A DNA stretch of 6,191 nt from Candidatus Competibacteraceae bacterium (GCA_020444985.1 JAGRHK010000109.1:1-6191); one strand, 5' to 3'; positions 1 to 6,062 are shown, counted from the first letter of the stretch. Made by a program: numbers and translations. Notes: a model not told the origin generated them from the letters alone.

Positions 1-177
1 TTCCTTGGCAACTGATACGCCGTCTTTGGTGACCGTGGGCGCGCCGAAAGATTTATCCAATAGCACATTGCGGCCCTTGGGACCCAGGGTGACCTTAACC
101 GCATTGGCCAGGACATTGATACCGCGCACCATGCGCGAACGGGCGTCGTCACCGAACTTGACGTCTTTTGCAGCCAT
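1..177 (-). CDS. groL: 60 kDa chaperonin GroEL, N-terminal fragment
   Basis: This is the first 59 codons of the ATP-dependent cytoplasmic chaperonin that encloses unfolded proteins in a double seven-membered ring together with GroES. The gene runs off the left edge, so about nine tenths of it is missing. The protein starts MAAKDVKFGDDARSRMVRGI and continues into LTLGP-type sequence (here VTLGPKGRN, residues 29-37), the conserved nucleotide-binding segment of the equatorial domain. A DGVSVAKE stretch, including the conserved Asp near residue 52, lies at the window edge. The start ATG (177-175) is preceded by GAGGAA (minus strand, 189-184) at 6-nt spacing. It lies 59 bp downstream of groES and is surely co-transcribed with it under the CIRCE-controlled promoter. 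Identification is secure; only the truncation limits the entry. Confidence 0.97.
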   Translation of the reverse strand, partial: MAAKDVKFGDDARSRMVRGINVLANAVKVTLGPKGRNVLLDKSFGAPTVTKDGVSVAKE

Positions 178-236
178 GTTTAATTCCTCGTAAAACCGGT
201 TTGGGATATTTAAATGCTGAAATTCAGGGAGAAGGC

Positions 237-527
237 TTACTTCTCAATGATTGCCATGATTTCGTCTTCACGCATGACGATCAGATCTTCGCCATCCACC
301 TTGACTTCGCTACCCGAATATTTGCCGAACAGCACATGATCGCCGGCTTTGACATCCAGTGGCCGCACATCGCCATTCTCCAGCAACTTGCCGCGACCTA
401 CCGCCATCACGGTGCCGCGAGAAGGCTTCTCGGCGGCATTACCTGGCAGGACGATGCCGCCTGGGCTTTTGGTTTCTTCTTCAACGCGCTTGATTAGCAC
501 CCGATCATGTAATGGCCGAATGTTCAT
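237..527 (-). CDS. groES: 10 kDa co-chaperonin GroES
   Basis: GroES forms the seven-subunit lid of the GroEL cage and controls substrate encapsulation in the cytoplasm. At 96 residues the protein has the normal family length. It opens with MNIRPLHDRVLIKR. The mobile loop, about residues 17-32, holds GGIVLP at 23-28, whose IVL tripeptide docks on GroEL. The roof hairpin lies near 45-55, and the conserved VLFGKYSG (residues 65-72) and the DLIVMREDEI end (81-90) follow. The start is supported by AAGGAG (minus strand, 542-537) 9 nt upstream of the ATG. It is the first gene of the groES-groL operon, with a leader of about 75 nt that contains the CIRCE operator, so repression by HrcA and induction by heat are expected. 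Nothing in the protein departs from the family. Confidence 0.98.
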   Translation of the reverse strand: MNIRPLHDRVLIKRVEEETKSPGGIVLPGNAAEKPSRGTVMAVGRGKLLENGDVRPLDVKAGDHVLFGKYSGSEVKVDGEDLIVMREDEIMAIIEK

Positions 528-581
528 GAGTGAAATCTCCTTGAGATAAAGTTCGGTGACTTGGGATTGATGCCGATATTG

Positions 582-608
582 TTAGCACTCAACCTTGGTG
601 AGTGCTAA
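582..608. promoter_or_regulatory. CIRCE operator (HrcA binding site)
   Basis: A perfect match to the CIRCE consensus: TTAGCACTC at 582-590, a 9-nt spacer (591-599) and GAGTGCTAA at 600-608. The element is palindromic and reads the same on both strands. It lies immediately downstream of, and by one base overlaps, the -10 box of the groESL promoter, so it should cover the transcription start and the early leader. CIRCE is the known target of the heat-sensitive repressor HrcA, whose activity depends on GroEL. The hrcA gene itself is not in this window. Confidence 0.95.
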
Positions 609-635
609 TCATAGCCAGTGAAAAATCACTGTCAA
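608..635 (-). promoter_or_regulatory. sigma70-type promoter of groESL
   Basis: Read on the minus strand, a consensus -35 box TTGACA (635-630) is followed after 16 bp by TATGAT (613-608), one base off the -10 consensus TATAAT. Transcription should start near 601, inside the CIRCE element, which fits direct repression by HrcA. The spacer holds a small perfect inverted repeat, AGTGA-N4-TCACT (617-630), of unknown meaning. I see no good CCCCAT-type -10 box for sigma32, so control appears to rest on HrcA with the housekeeping sigma factor. Confidence 0.8.
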
Positions 636-772
636 GGGGTTGACCGTGAAGTGGGGCGCGGACTGAGAAATTTCAAGAGCAGAGAGTTGAAGAAAATTGG
701 CTGGATGGGGAGTCTATCGTTAGGCTGGGATGGTCGAATAAGATGGCATCCTGATTTCAAGGGAGATCCTTC

Positions 773-1102
773 ATGGATAATCAACCGCTGGTGGTCTATT
801 GCACCTGTCCGGAACAGGCCATTGCCGAACGTATTGCCGAGACGGCGGTCAACGAGCGGCTGGCTGCTTGTGTCAATCTGATACCGGGACTGACCTCGAT
901 TTATCGCTGGGAGGGCGGAATACAACGCGATCCGGAATGGTTGTTAATGTTTAAAACCCGTAGCGCAGTCTATCCGCTGCTTGAAGCGCGCATTAATGCG
1001 TTGCATCCTTACGATACGCCGGAAATCATTGCCTTGCCGATTCAGGCCGGTTCGTCCGCCTATCTGCACTGGATTGCTGACAACACTGGAGCGCCGTTAT
1101 GA
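773..1102 (+). CDS. cutA: CutA1 family divalent-cation tolerance protein
   Basis: CutA1 proteins are small, very stable cytoplasmic trimers with a ferredoxin-like fold related to PII signal proteins. They were named after copper tolerance in E. coli, but their molecular role is still debated. The protein has 109 residues, the usual length. Family hallmarks are visible in order: VVYCTCPE (7-14), LAACVNLIPG (30-39), SIYRWEGGI (42-50), FKTR (60-63), HPYDTPEIIALPI (78-90) and YLHWI (97-101). C10/C12, H78 and E84 are the likely metal-contact positions by analogy with E. coli CutA. The start is supported by GGGAG (761-765) 7 nt upstream. The stop overlaps the dsbD start (ATGA), indicating translational coupling. 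cutA next to dsbD is a known arrangement in E. coli. Its promoter must lie within 636-772; a TAAGAT at 739-744 is a possible -10 box, but no convincing -35 box accompanies it. Confidence 0.96.
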   Translation: MDNQPLVVYCTCPEQAIAERIAETAVNERLAACVNLIPGLTSIYRWEGGIQRDPEWLLMFKTRSAVYPLLEARINALHPYDTPEIIALPIQAGSSAYLHWIADNTGAPL

Positions 1103-2979
1103 GACGATGCGACCCGGTCTGGTTCGGTCTGGCATGGCTGCTGGCGCTGCTGGCAGGGCCGGCGGCGGGCGGGATATTCGATCGGTTCGGCAGCGCAGCG
1201 GAGGAACGAATTCTCGAAGCGGACCAGGCGTTCCAGCTCACCATCCATGCGCCGGATCCACACACGGTTCGCGTCGACTGGAGCATTGCTCCTGGCTACT
1301 ATCTCTATCGCGACAAGCTTCAACTGGAGTTGATCAACGCCCAAGGCATGATGCTCGCCAGCACCGAGATTCCGCCGGGCGAACTGAAAGATGATCCTTA
1401 TTTCGGCGCGCAGCAGATATTTCACAACGAGGCGCAGTTGATCGCCCGTCTGCAGCGCAGCGCGAACAGCGCTGACGAAGTGGAAGTACAGGTCAGTTAT
1501 CAAGGTTGCGCCGAAATTGGCGTTTGCTACCCGCCATTGAAAAAGACGGTTGCCGTCGCGCTGCCAGCGATCAACTCACCTTCTGATCCTCGCGCTATAA
1601 CCAGCGAGAACAGCGGAGGGACTCATGCGCTCTCTCCCAGCTTGCGCGGGAAGAGTCAGAGCGAGATGACTCCCCCTCAAGCGGAACAGGATCGCTTGGC
1701 GCAATGGTTAGGTGAGCAGCGTTTCCTGGCGATTCCCGCTTTTTTTGGTTTCGGACTGCTGCTGGCGTTCACGCCCTGCGTGTTCCCCATGGTGCCGATT
1801 TTGTCCAGCCTGATCGCCGGTCAGGGCGCGAATCTGACCCGTCGGCGGGCGTTGCTGTTGGCCTTGACCTATGTATTGGCCATGGCGGTCACTTACACCA
1901 TCGCCGGGGTGCTGGCGGCGCTGCTCGGGCAAAATTTGCAAGCCTGGTTCCAGAATCCTTGGGTGATCGGCCTGTTCAGCGGGATATTCGTGTTACTGGC
2001 GCTGTCCATGTTTGGCTATTATGACTTGCAACTGCCGGCTTTCCTGCAAGGCCGCTTGGCGGAATGGAGCAACCACCAGCGCGGAGGCCGTTATGTCGGC
2101 GTGGCGGCGATGGGTTTCTTGTCCGCATTGATCGTTGGCCCTTGCGTGGCTCCGCCCTTGATCGGCGCCCTCAGTTTTATTGCGGTAACTGGTGATGTGT
2201 TGCTGGGCGCGACGGCTCTGTTCGTCATGAGTTTGGGTATGGGTGCGCCGTTGTTGATCCTTGGCGCATCGACGGGCCATTGGCTGCCGCGCGCTGGACA
2301 TTGGATGGAGCGCATCAAAGCGATCTTTGGCGTGTTGCTGTTGGCAGTCGCCCTGTGGTTGCTGGAGCGTATTCTGCCGGCGGCGTTGAGCATGGTGCTA
2401 TGGGCGACCTTGTTGATTGTTACCGCAACCTACATGGGCGCTTTGCAACCGCTGGTCCATGGCGCGCCGCCTTGGCGCATGCTGGTCAAGGGTCTGGGTA
2501 CGGTCTTGTTGGTTTATGGCGTTTTGTTGCTGGTCGGGGTCGCAGGCGGCGGACGCGATCCCTGGCAACCGCTGCGCGGCGTCAGCTTGATCGCCAGCGC
2601 CGCCAGTAAAGCGCCCGCACCGCGCTTTCAGCCGGTCAAAACGGTTGCCGATATCGATCAAGCCTTGCGCGAAGCGGTGGGGCGTCCTGTGATGCTGGAT
2701 TTCTACGCCGACTGGTGTGTGAGCTGCAAGGAACTCGAACGCTATACCTTTAGCGATCCGACCGTACGCACGACGTTGGCGGAAATCGTTACGCTGCAAG
2801 CAGATGTCACTGCCCATGATGATGCTGACCGGGCGTTGCTCAAACATTTCGGCATTGTCGGACCGCCAGCCATATTATTTTTCGGAACGGATGGTCGGGA
2901 GCGTCGAGAATTCCGGATCGTGGGATTCATGAGTCCCAGTGATTTCAATCAGCATTTGCGGGCATTGCCGCTAAACTGA
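1099..2979 (+). CDS. dsbD: Thiol:disulfide interchange protein DsbD
   Basis: DsbD is an inner-membrane reductase that carries electrons from cytoplasmic thioredoxin to periplasmic partners such as DsbC, DsbG and cytochrome c maturation proteins. All three modules and all six redox cysteines are present. After a signal peptide (about 1-24) comes the periplasmic alpha domain with GYYLYRDK (66-73) and the pair C137/C143 in YQGCAEIGVCYPP. The membrane domain has about eight helices between 207 and 483, with C227 in FTPCVFPMVP and C349 in VGPCVAPP. The C-terminal thioredoxin-like gamma domain has WCVSCK, C540/C543. At 626 residues it is longer than the 565-residue E. coli protein; part of the excess lies in a Ser/Pro-rich linker (about 155-200) that contains a repeat-like palindrome. 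The ATG overlaps the cutA stop, and no separate strong Shine-Dalgarno is seen, so translation is probably coupled. Confidence 0.97.
   Translation: MRRCDPVWFGLAWLLALLAGPAAGGIFDRFGSAAEERILEADQAFQLTIHAPDPHTVRVDWSIAPGYYLYRDKLQLELINAQGMMLASTEIPPGELKDDPYFGAQQIFHNEAQLIARLQRSANSADEVEVQVSYQGCAEIGVCYPPLKKTVAVALPAINSPSDPRAITSENSGGTHALSPSLRGKSQSEMTPPQAEQDRLAQWLGEQRFLAIPAFFGFGLLLAFTPCVFPMVPILSSLIAGQGANLTRRRALLLALTYVLAMAVTYTIAGVLAALLGQNLQAWFQNPWVIGLFSGIFVLLALSMFGYYDLQLPAFLQGRLAEWSNHQRGGRYVGVAAMGFLSALIVGPCVAPPLIGALSFIAVTGDVLLGATALFVMSLGMGAPLLILGASTGHWLPRAGHWMERIKAIFGVLLLAVALWLLERILPAALSMVLWATLLIVTATYMGALQPLVHGAPPWRMLVKGLGTVLLVYGVLLLVGVAGGGRDPWQPLRGVSLIASAASKAPAPRFQPVKTVADIDQALREAVGRPVMLDFYADWCVSCKELERYTFSDPTVRTTLAEIVTLQADVTAHDDADRALLKHFGIVGPPAILFFGTDGRERREFRIVGFMSPSDFNQHLRALPLN
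1630..1655. repeat. Imperfect REP-like palindrome inside the dsbD linker
   Basis: CTCTCCC (1632-1638) can pair with GGGAAGAG (1648-1655) as a 7-bp stem with one bulged A at 1652 and a 9-nt GC-rich loop. The look of the sequence, short CTCTCCC/GGGAGAG-type arms around a GCTTGCG centre, recalls dispersed REP-like palindromes common in proteobacterial genomes. It is translated in frame as part of the flexible linker between the alpha and membrane domains (residues about 178-186). Membership in a repeat family cannot be shown from one copy. Confidence 0.3.
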
Positions 2980-3020
2980 AAGTTAATGAAACATCGAACA
3001 AGCATTTTAAGGAAAATGCC

Positions 3021-3851
3021 ATGCATAGACCCGATCCTACTCCTAATGTCACCCTGGCCTTGGCTGAGGATGTCGGCGACGGCGATTTGACGGCAGCCCT
3101 GATTCCAGACGATGCCCAAGCTGAGGCGACCGTCATCAGTCGCGAACAGGCCGTGTTGTGTGGAGTTGCCTGGTTTGATGCGGTATTCCGCCAGCTTGAT
3201 CCGCAAGTGGTCATCGACTGGCAGGCGGCGGATGGCGACCGGGTGACGCCCGATCAGTTGCTTTGCACTCTGCGCGGCGCGGCGCGCCCTTTGCTGACTG
3301 GCGAACGCACCGCGCTTAATTTTTTGCAAATGTTGTCCAGCACCGCGACTTTAGCCCGTCGCTATGCGGATGCGGTGGCGGGAACCGGAGCCATCATCCT
3401 GGACACGCGCAAGACACTTCCCGGCTTGCGGTTGGCGCAGAAATACGCCGTGCGTTGCGGGGGTGGCCAGAACCATCGCATTGGCCTGTTTGACGCCGTG
3501 CTGATCAAGGAAAATCACATCATGGCTGCCGGTTCCATTGGCAATGCCATCGCTGCCGCCCGTCGCCTCCATCCCGGTATTACTGTTGAAGTAGAAGTAG
3601 AAAACTTCGTAGAACTGGAAGAGGCGCTGGCTGCGCATCCTGATATTATCATGCTGGATAATTTCGATCTGAACGCCATGTTCGAAGCGGTGAAGATCAC
3701 GCATGGGCGAGTCAAACTGGAGGCGTCCGGTAATGTCAACTTGGACACGATTCGTCCGATTGCTGAAACGGGCGTCGATTATATTTCTATTGGCGGCTTA
3801 ACCAAGGATGTGCGCGCCATCGATTTGTCGATGCGGTTTCATACGCTCTAA
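3021..3851 (+). CDS. nadC: Nicotinate-nucleotide diphosphorylase (carboxylating), quinolinate phosphoribosyltransferase
   Basis: NadC converts quinolinate and PRPP to nicotinate mononucleotide, CO2 and pyrophosphate, the step of de novo NAD synthesis after NadA and NadB, in the cytoplasm. The 276-residue length is typical. Visible motifs: EDVGDGDLT (16-24), GERTALNF (94-101), DTRKTLPGLR (128-137), KYAVRCGGGQNHR (141-153), KENH (163-166), the acidic VEVEVE (189-194), LDNF (212-215), LEASGN (233-238) and ISIGGLTK (255-262). R96, R130, K131, H152, R153 and K163 match the substrate-binding basic residues of the family. AAGGA (3009-3013) sits 7 nt before the ATG. The gene follows dsbD after 41 bp without a terminator-like hairpin, so read-through from cutA-dsbD is likely. 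nadA and nadB are not in the window. Confidence 0.98.
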   Translation: MHRPDPTPNVTLALAEDVGDGDLTAALIPDDAQAEATVISREQAVLCGVAWFDAVFRQLDPQVVIDWQAADGDRVTPDQLLCTLRGAARPLLTGERTALNFLQMLSSTATLARRYADAVAGTGAIILDTRKTLPGLRLAQKYAVRCGGGQNHRIGLFDAVLIKENHIMAAGSIGNAIAAARRLHPGITVEVEVENFVELEEALAAHPDIIMLDNFDLNAMFEAVKITHGRVKLEASGNVNLDTIRPIAETGVDYISIGGLTKDVRAIDLSMRFHTL

Positions 3852-3892
3852 CTCAGTGGTTGTCATGCAAAATTCACTTCACGCATCTATGC

Positions 3893-3920
3893 TATGGGCT
3901 AACAGGAACCATAAGCCATA
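3893..3920 (+). other. Possible mRNA hairpin upstream of the small gene
   Basis: TATGGGCT (3893-3900) can pair with AGCCATA (3914-3920) as a 7-bp stem with one bulged G, enclosing a 13-nt loop. It ends 10 nt before the strong ribosome binding site of the next gene and is followed by A/T-mixed sequence rather than a T-run. A terminator is therefore unlikely; a leader structure or chance are the alternatives. Confidence 0.25.
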
Positions 3921-3930
3921 AAATTATGAT

Positions 3931-3937
3931 GAGGAGG
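3931..3937 (+). promoter_or_regulatory. Strong ribosome binding site of the 73-residue protein
   Basis: GAGGAGG, an extended anti-16S match, lies 8 nt upstream of the ATG at 3946. It is the strongest Shine-Dalgarno in the window. It decides the start of the small gene and is the main reason to accept that frame over the overlapping one. Confidence 0.85.
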
Positions 3938-3945
3938 ATAATGCA

Positions 3946-4167
3946 ATGTACACGAATCTGGCAGTCAGTACCCGCCCTGTCAGCCTCGGACACCCGGTGG
4001 CCGACTACCGAGCGGCCGATTATCTACGTCAGGAAATCGCCTTTTTTGAGACGCGTCTGCATGAAATGGGTGAAAGCGGTGATTGTGCTTATGAGCGTGC
4101 GCTCAGCCGCGCTTATGAAACGTTGCTGTGTGAACGCCGCCAACAATTGGCGCAATTGCAAGCCTGA
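3946..4167 (+). CDS. Small helical protein of unknown function (73 residues)
   Basis: I do not recognise this protein and assign no function. It has 73 residues, no signal peptide and no membrane segment, so it is probably cytoplasmic. From about residue 19 it looks fully helical: a first helix near 19-42 (VADYRAADYLRQEIAFFETR), a turn at GESGD (42-46), and a second helix near 47-72 ending in RRQQLAQLQA. This would make a short helical hairpin. It is rich in charge, with eight arginines, ten acidic residues and no lysine, and has two cysteines (C47, C62). Reality is supported by the very strong ribosome binding site and by sensible codon use. It lies 94 bp after nadC, and its 3' part overlaps, in another frame, the reading frame of the DUF3108 gene that follows. 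Its position suggests co-expression with that exported protein. Confidence 0.75.
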   Translation: MYTNLAVSTRPVSLGHPVADYRAADYLRQEIAFFETRLHEMGESGDCAYERALSRAYETLLCERRQQLAQLQA

Positions 4168-4909
4168 ATGCCCGGCCTATTCAGTCACGATTTTTAGCCT
4201 GTGGCTGATGTTATCCAGCAGCCCGTTTGCTCGGGCTGCCGACGTTCGGCCCGTTACGCCTTTCCAGGCTCGTTATGAACTCTATGGCGTTGGGTTACCT
4301 CTGGGCGAGGCGCTCATGGCGCTGGACTACCCTGAACCGAACCGCTACGTCATGCAGTTTGAGGTGCATCCCAACCGCCTGGTGGCCTTGCTGGCGTCGC
4401 ACCAGGTCAAAGAGCAGGCTAGCGGCGAAATTCGCAATGGCGAAGTGCAGCCGCTCCAGTATGCCCAACAGACGGACGCCAGTGGAGAGAGCCGCGACAT
4501 ACGCTTGCGCTTCGACCGGTCAGCGGGGCGCGTCGATGCCCGCAATAATGCGGAGTCAGCGACATTGCCGCTGTCGCCTGGCATCACCGACCCCTTAAGC
4601 CTGCATCTGACCGTAATGTGGGATCTGGAGCGCGATCAGTTGCCGGAACAGTACGCGCTGATTGATGGAATCCAGATTCGCACCTATCAGATCCGCAGTG
4701 AAGGCGAGGAAATGTTGAAAACGGCGCTTGGTGAGTTGCTCACGGTGCGTGTTAGTCAAGCCCAATCCGGTGGGAGCCGCATCACCACTTTCTGGTTTGC
4801 TCCCCACTTGCAGTCTCTCCCGGTGCGCATTACCCGGCAGAAAAAGGGTCGGGAAGATTTGCGCCTGGAAGTCCGCTCGGTTGAACGTGGTGAGCCCACT
4901 ATCCATTGA
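4115..4909 (+). CDS. Exported DUF3108 family protein (start uncertain)
   Basis: A probable periplasmic or outer-membrane-associated protein of the uncharacterised DUF3108 family. With the ATG at 4115 it has 264 residues: a long signal region with hydrophobic core VTIFSLWLMLSS (24-35), likely cleavage after ARA (39-41), then a beta-rich body starting FQARYELYGVGLPLGEA (50-66). The TTFWFAPHLQSLPVRI segment (224-239) near the C-terminus is typical of the family. The start is a guess. No candidate (ATG 4091 or 4115, GTG 4130, ATG 4208) has a Shine-Dalgarno; ATG 4208 would lose the hydrophobic core; the frame is open back to 3860, inside and before the 73-residue gene. Starts before 4167 overlap that gene, so coupling to its translation is plausible. 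The stop lies 30 bp before the HIT gene. The family's function is unknown, and the body contains no catalytic motif I can name. Confidence 0.8.
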   Translation: MKRCCVNAANNWRNCKPECPAYSVTIFSLWLMLSSSPFARAADVRPVTPFQARYELYGVGLPLGEALMALDYPEPNRYVMQFEVHPNRLVALLASHQVKEQASGEIRNGEVQPLQYAQQTDASGESRDIRLRFDRSAGRVDARNNAESATLPLSPGITDPLSLHLTVMWDLERDQLPEQYALIDGIQIRTYQIRSEGEEMLKTALGELLTVRVSQAQSGGSRITTFWFAPHLQSLPVRITRQKKGREDLRLEVRSVERGEPTIH

Positions 4910-4939
4910 AATAAATTACCATCCAGAGAGTTTTCCCCG

Positions 4940-5362
4940 ATGTCTGAATCCTCTGACTGTATTTTCTGTAAAATTGCTCGTGGCGAAATCCCATCCGTCA
5001 AAGTGTATGAGGATGAGCACACCTTAACCTTCATGGATGTCCGTCCGGCCAGTCCTGGCCATGCGTTAGTGATTTCCAAGGCCCACGCGGCCAATTTACT
5101 CGAAATGACTGAGGTGGATCTGCAGGCCGTGACGTTGACAGTCCAGCGTGTTGCCCGCGCTGTTCAAAAAGCGTTAGCACCGGACGGGATACGAATCAGT
5201 CAGTTTAACGGCGCTGCTGCCGGCCAGACCGTGTTTCACTACCATGTGCATGTCATTCCTGTTCAAGAGGGACAGCACACCGGCTCGCATGGCCGCAGCT
5301 CAGCCGATCCTCAGCAATTGGCATTGCTGGCCGCGCAAATTCGCGCGGCGCTGGGATCCTGA
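4940..5362 (+). CDS. HIT family nucleotide-binding hydrolase (HinT-like)
   Basis: HIT proteins are small cytoplasmic dimers that hydrolyse nucleoside phosphoramidates or related nucleotide conjugates. The 140-residue protein shows the whole pattern: N-terminal CIFCKIARGEIP (7-18), a CxxC that with H49 and H100 can form the zinc site seen in some members; ASPGHALVISKAH (37-49); ISQFNG (86-91) and AGQTVFH (94-100); and the catalytic HxHxHxx triad FHYHVHVIP, H100/H102/H104, with H102 the expected nucleophile. The ATG follows AGAGAG (4925-4930) at 9 nt. It lies 30 bp after the DUF3108 gene and is the last plus-strand gene before a convergent neighbour. The exact subfamily and substrate are not readable from sequence. 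The 62-bp gap after it holds only short hairpins (GAAAC/GTTTC at 5363-5379; TGCC/GGCA at 5383-5394) without T-runs, so no clear terminator is seen. Confidence 0.94.
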   Translation: MSESSDCIFCKIARGEIPSVKVYEDEHTLTFMDVRPASPGHALVISKAHAANLLEMTEVDLQAVTLTVQRVARAVQKALAPDGIRISQFNGAAAGQTVFHYHVHVIPVQEGQHTGSHGRSSADPQQLALLAAQIRAALGS

Positions 5363-5424
5363 GAAACGGCCTTTGTTTCCGATGCCGCTTGGCAGGGTAA
5401 GCAGGGTCAGGATTATATGGCGGC

Positions 5425-6030
5425 TCAGTTTCTTCGAGCCGGTCGGCTGTCTCGGTCACGGCGGAACAGAATGATGTCGACGCGCCGGTTCATTTGCCGA
5501 CCTTTAGCCGTCGCGTTGCTGGCGATAGGCTCCTGTTCGCCACGTCCCTGAGTAATCAGACGGCGATTTGGCAGGCCCTGAGCGCTCAGAAAGGTGGCTA
5601 CGCTTTCCGCTCGACGCAGCGAGAGATCGAGATTGTAGCTCTGTGAACCCTGATTATCCGTGTGGCCGATAATACGGGCGCGAACGCCGCGATGGCGTTT
5701 CATCAAGCGCGCGACCTCACGTAATGTAGGCGAGAAACCAGGGTTTATGTCAGCGCTATCGTAGGCAAACAGAACTTCACTTGGCAGGCGCAGGCGCAGG
5801 CTACCATTGGGAAGAGATTCTACGCGCATACCCATCGCGCGATATTTGGGGGTGATAATCTGTTCGAATTCCTGTTGAGCGCCGCGAAGATCATCGCCTT
5901 CCGGACCGCTGTCCGCGTCTTCATAGCCTTCTTCAGCGGGTTGCGCGACAGCGTTGGGGAAAATGGGGCCGGTAGCGAGAAAAGCCAGGACTAGCAGGCC
6001 AGACCAGGCCAAATGGCGTGAATTGATCAT
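5425..6030 (-). CDS. Exported protein with C-terminal OmpA-like peptidoglycan-binding domain
   Basis: A 201-residue envelope protein. It has a signal peptide with hydrophobic core about 8-23 and likely cleavage after AVA (27-29), then a short acidic linker (31-50, rich in E, D and G) and a helical stretch (51-64). An OmpA_C domain follows from about 84: FAYDSADINP (88-97), IGHTDNQGSQSYN (121-133), LSLRRAESV (136-144) and GRGEQEPIASNATAKGRQMN (162-181). D125 and R140 match the residues that hold diaminopimelate in OmpA-type domains, so peptidoglycan binding is expected. There is no beta-barrel and no lipobox cysteine, so it is probably soluble in the periplasm or tied to the wall through this domain. 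The tail (190-201) is very basic, with seven arginines. AAGGAG (minus strand, 6041-6036) lies 5 nt before the ATG. Its specific partner or process is unknown; it is convergent with the HIT gene. Confidence 0.93.
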   Translation of the reverse strand: MINSRHLAWSGLLVLAFLATGPIFPNAVAQPAEEGYEDADSGPEGDDLRGAQQEFEQIITPKYRAMGMRVESLPNGSLRLRLPSEVLFAYDSADINPGFSPTLREVARLMKRHRGVRARIIGHTDNQGSQSYNLDLSLRRAESVATFLSAQGLPNRRLITQGRGEQEPIASNATAKGRQMNRRVDIILFRRDRDSRPARRN

Positions 6031-6062
6031 GAAAACTCCTTGGAATTTGAGTGCAAATCCAA

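Noticed and set aside
168..497. Plus-strand 109-residue open frame across groES
   Set aside because: It is antisense to the unmistakable GroES frame, has no ribosome binding site and resembles no protein family.
632..925. Minus-strand 97-residue open frame upstream of groES
   Set aside because: It overlaps the cutA start and the groESL promoter, with no ribosome binding site and no recognisable domain.
1060..1503. Minus-strand 147-residue open frame over the cutA/dsbD junction
   Set aside because: It lies antisense to two well-identified genes and is a shadow of their codon pattern.
2398..2847. Minus-strand 149-residue open frame within dsbD
   Set aside because: It covers the region encoding the last membrane helices and the thioredoxin-like domain of DsbD on the other strand; the composition (many Gln, Arg, Ala) is that of an antisense shadow.
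3859..3893. Possible promoter before the 73-residue gene (TTGTCA at 3860, TATGCT at 3888)
   Set aside because: The spacer of 22 bp is too long for a sigma70 promoter, and no better pair was found in the 94-bp gap.
5363..5424. Possible bidirectional terminator between the HIT gene and the OmpA-like gene
   Set aside because: The hairpins here (GAAAC/GTTTC and TGCC/GGCA) have stems of only 4-5 bp and lack a T-run on either strand.
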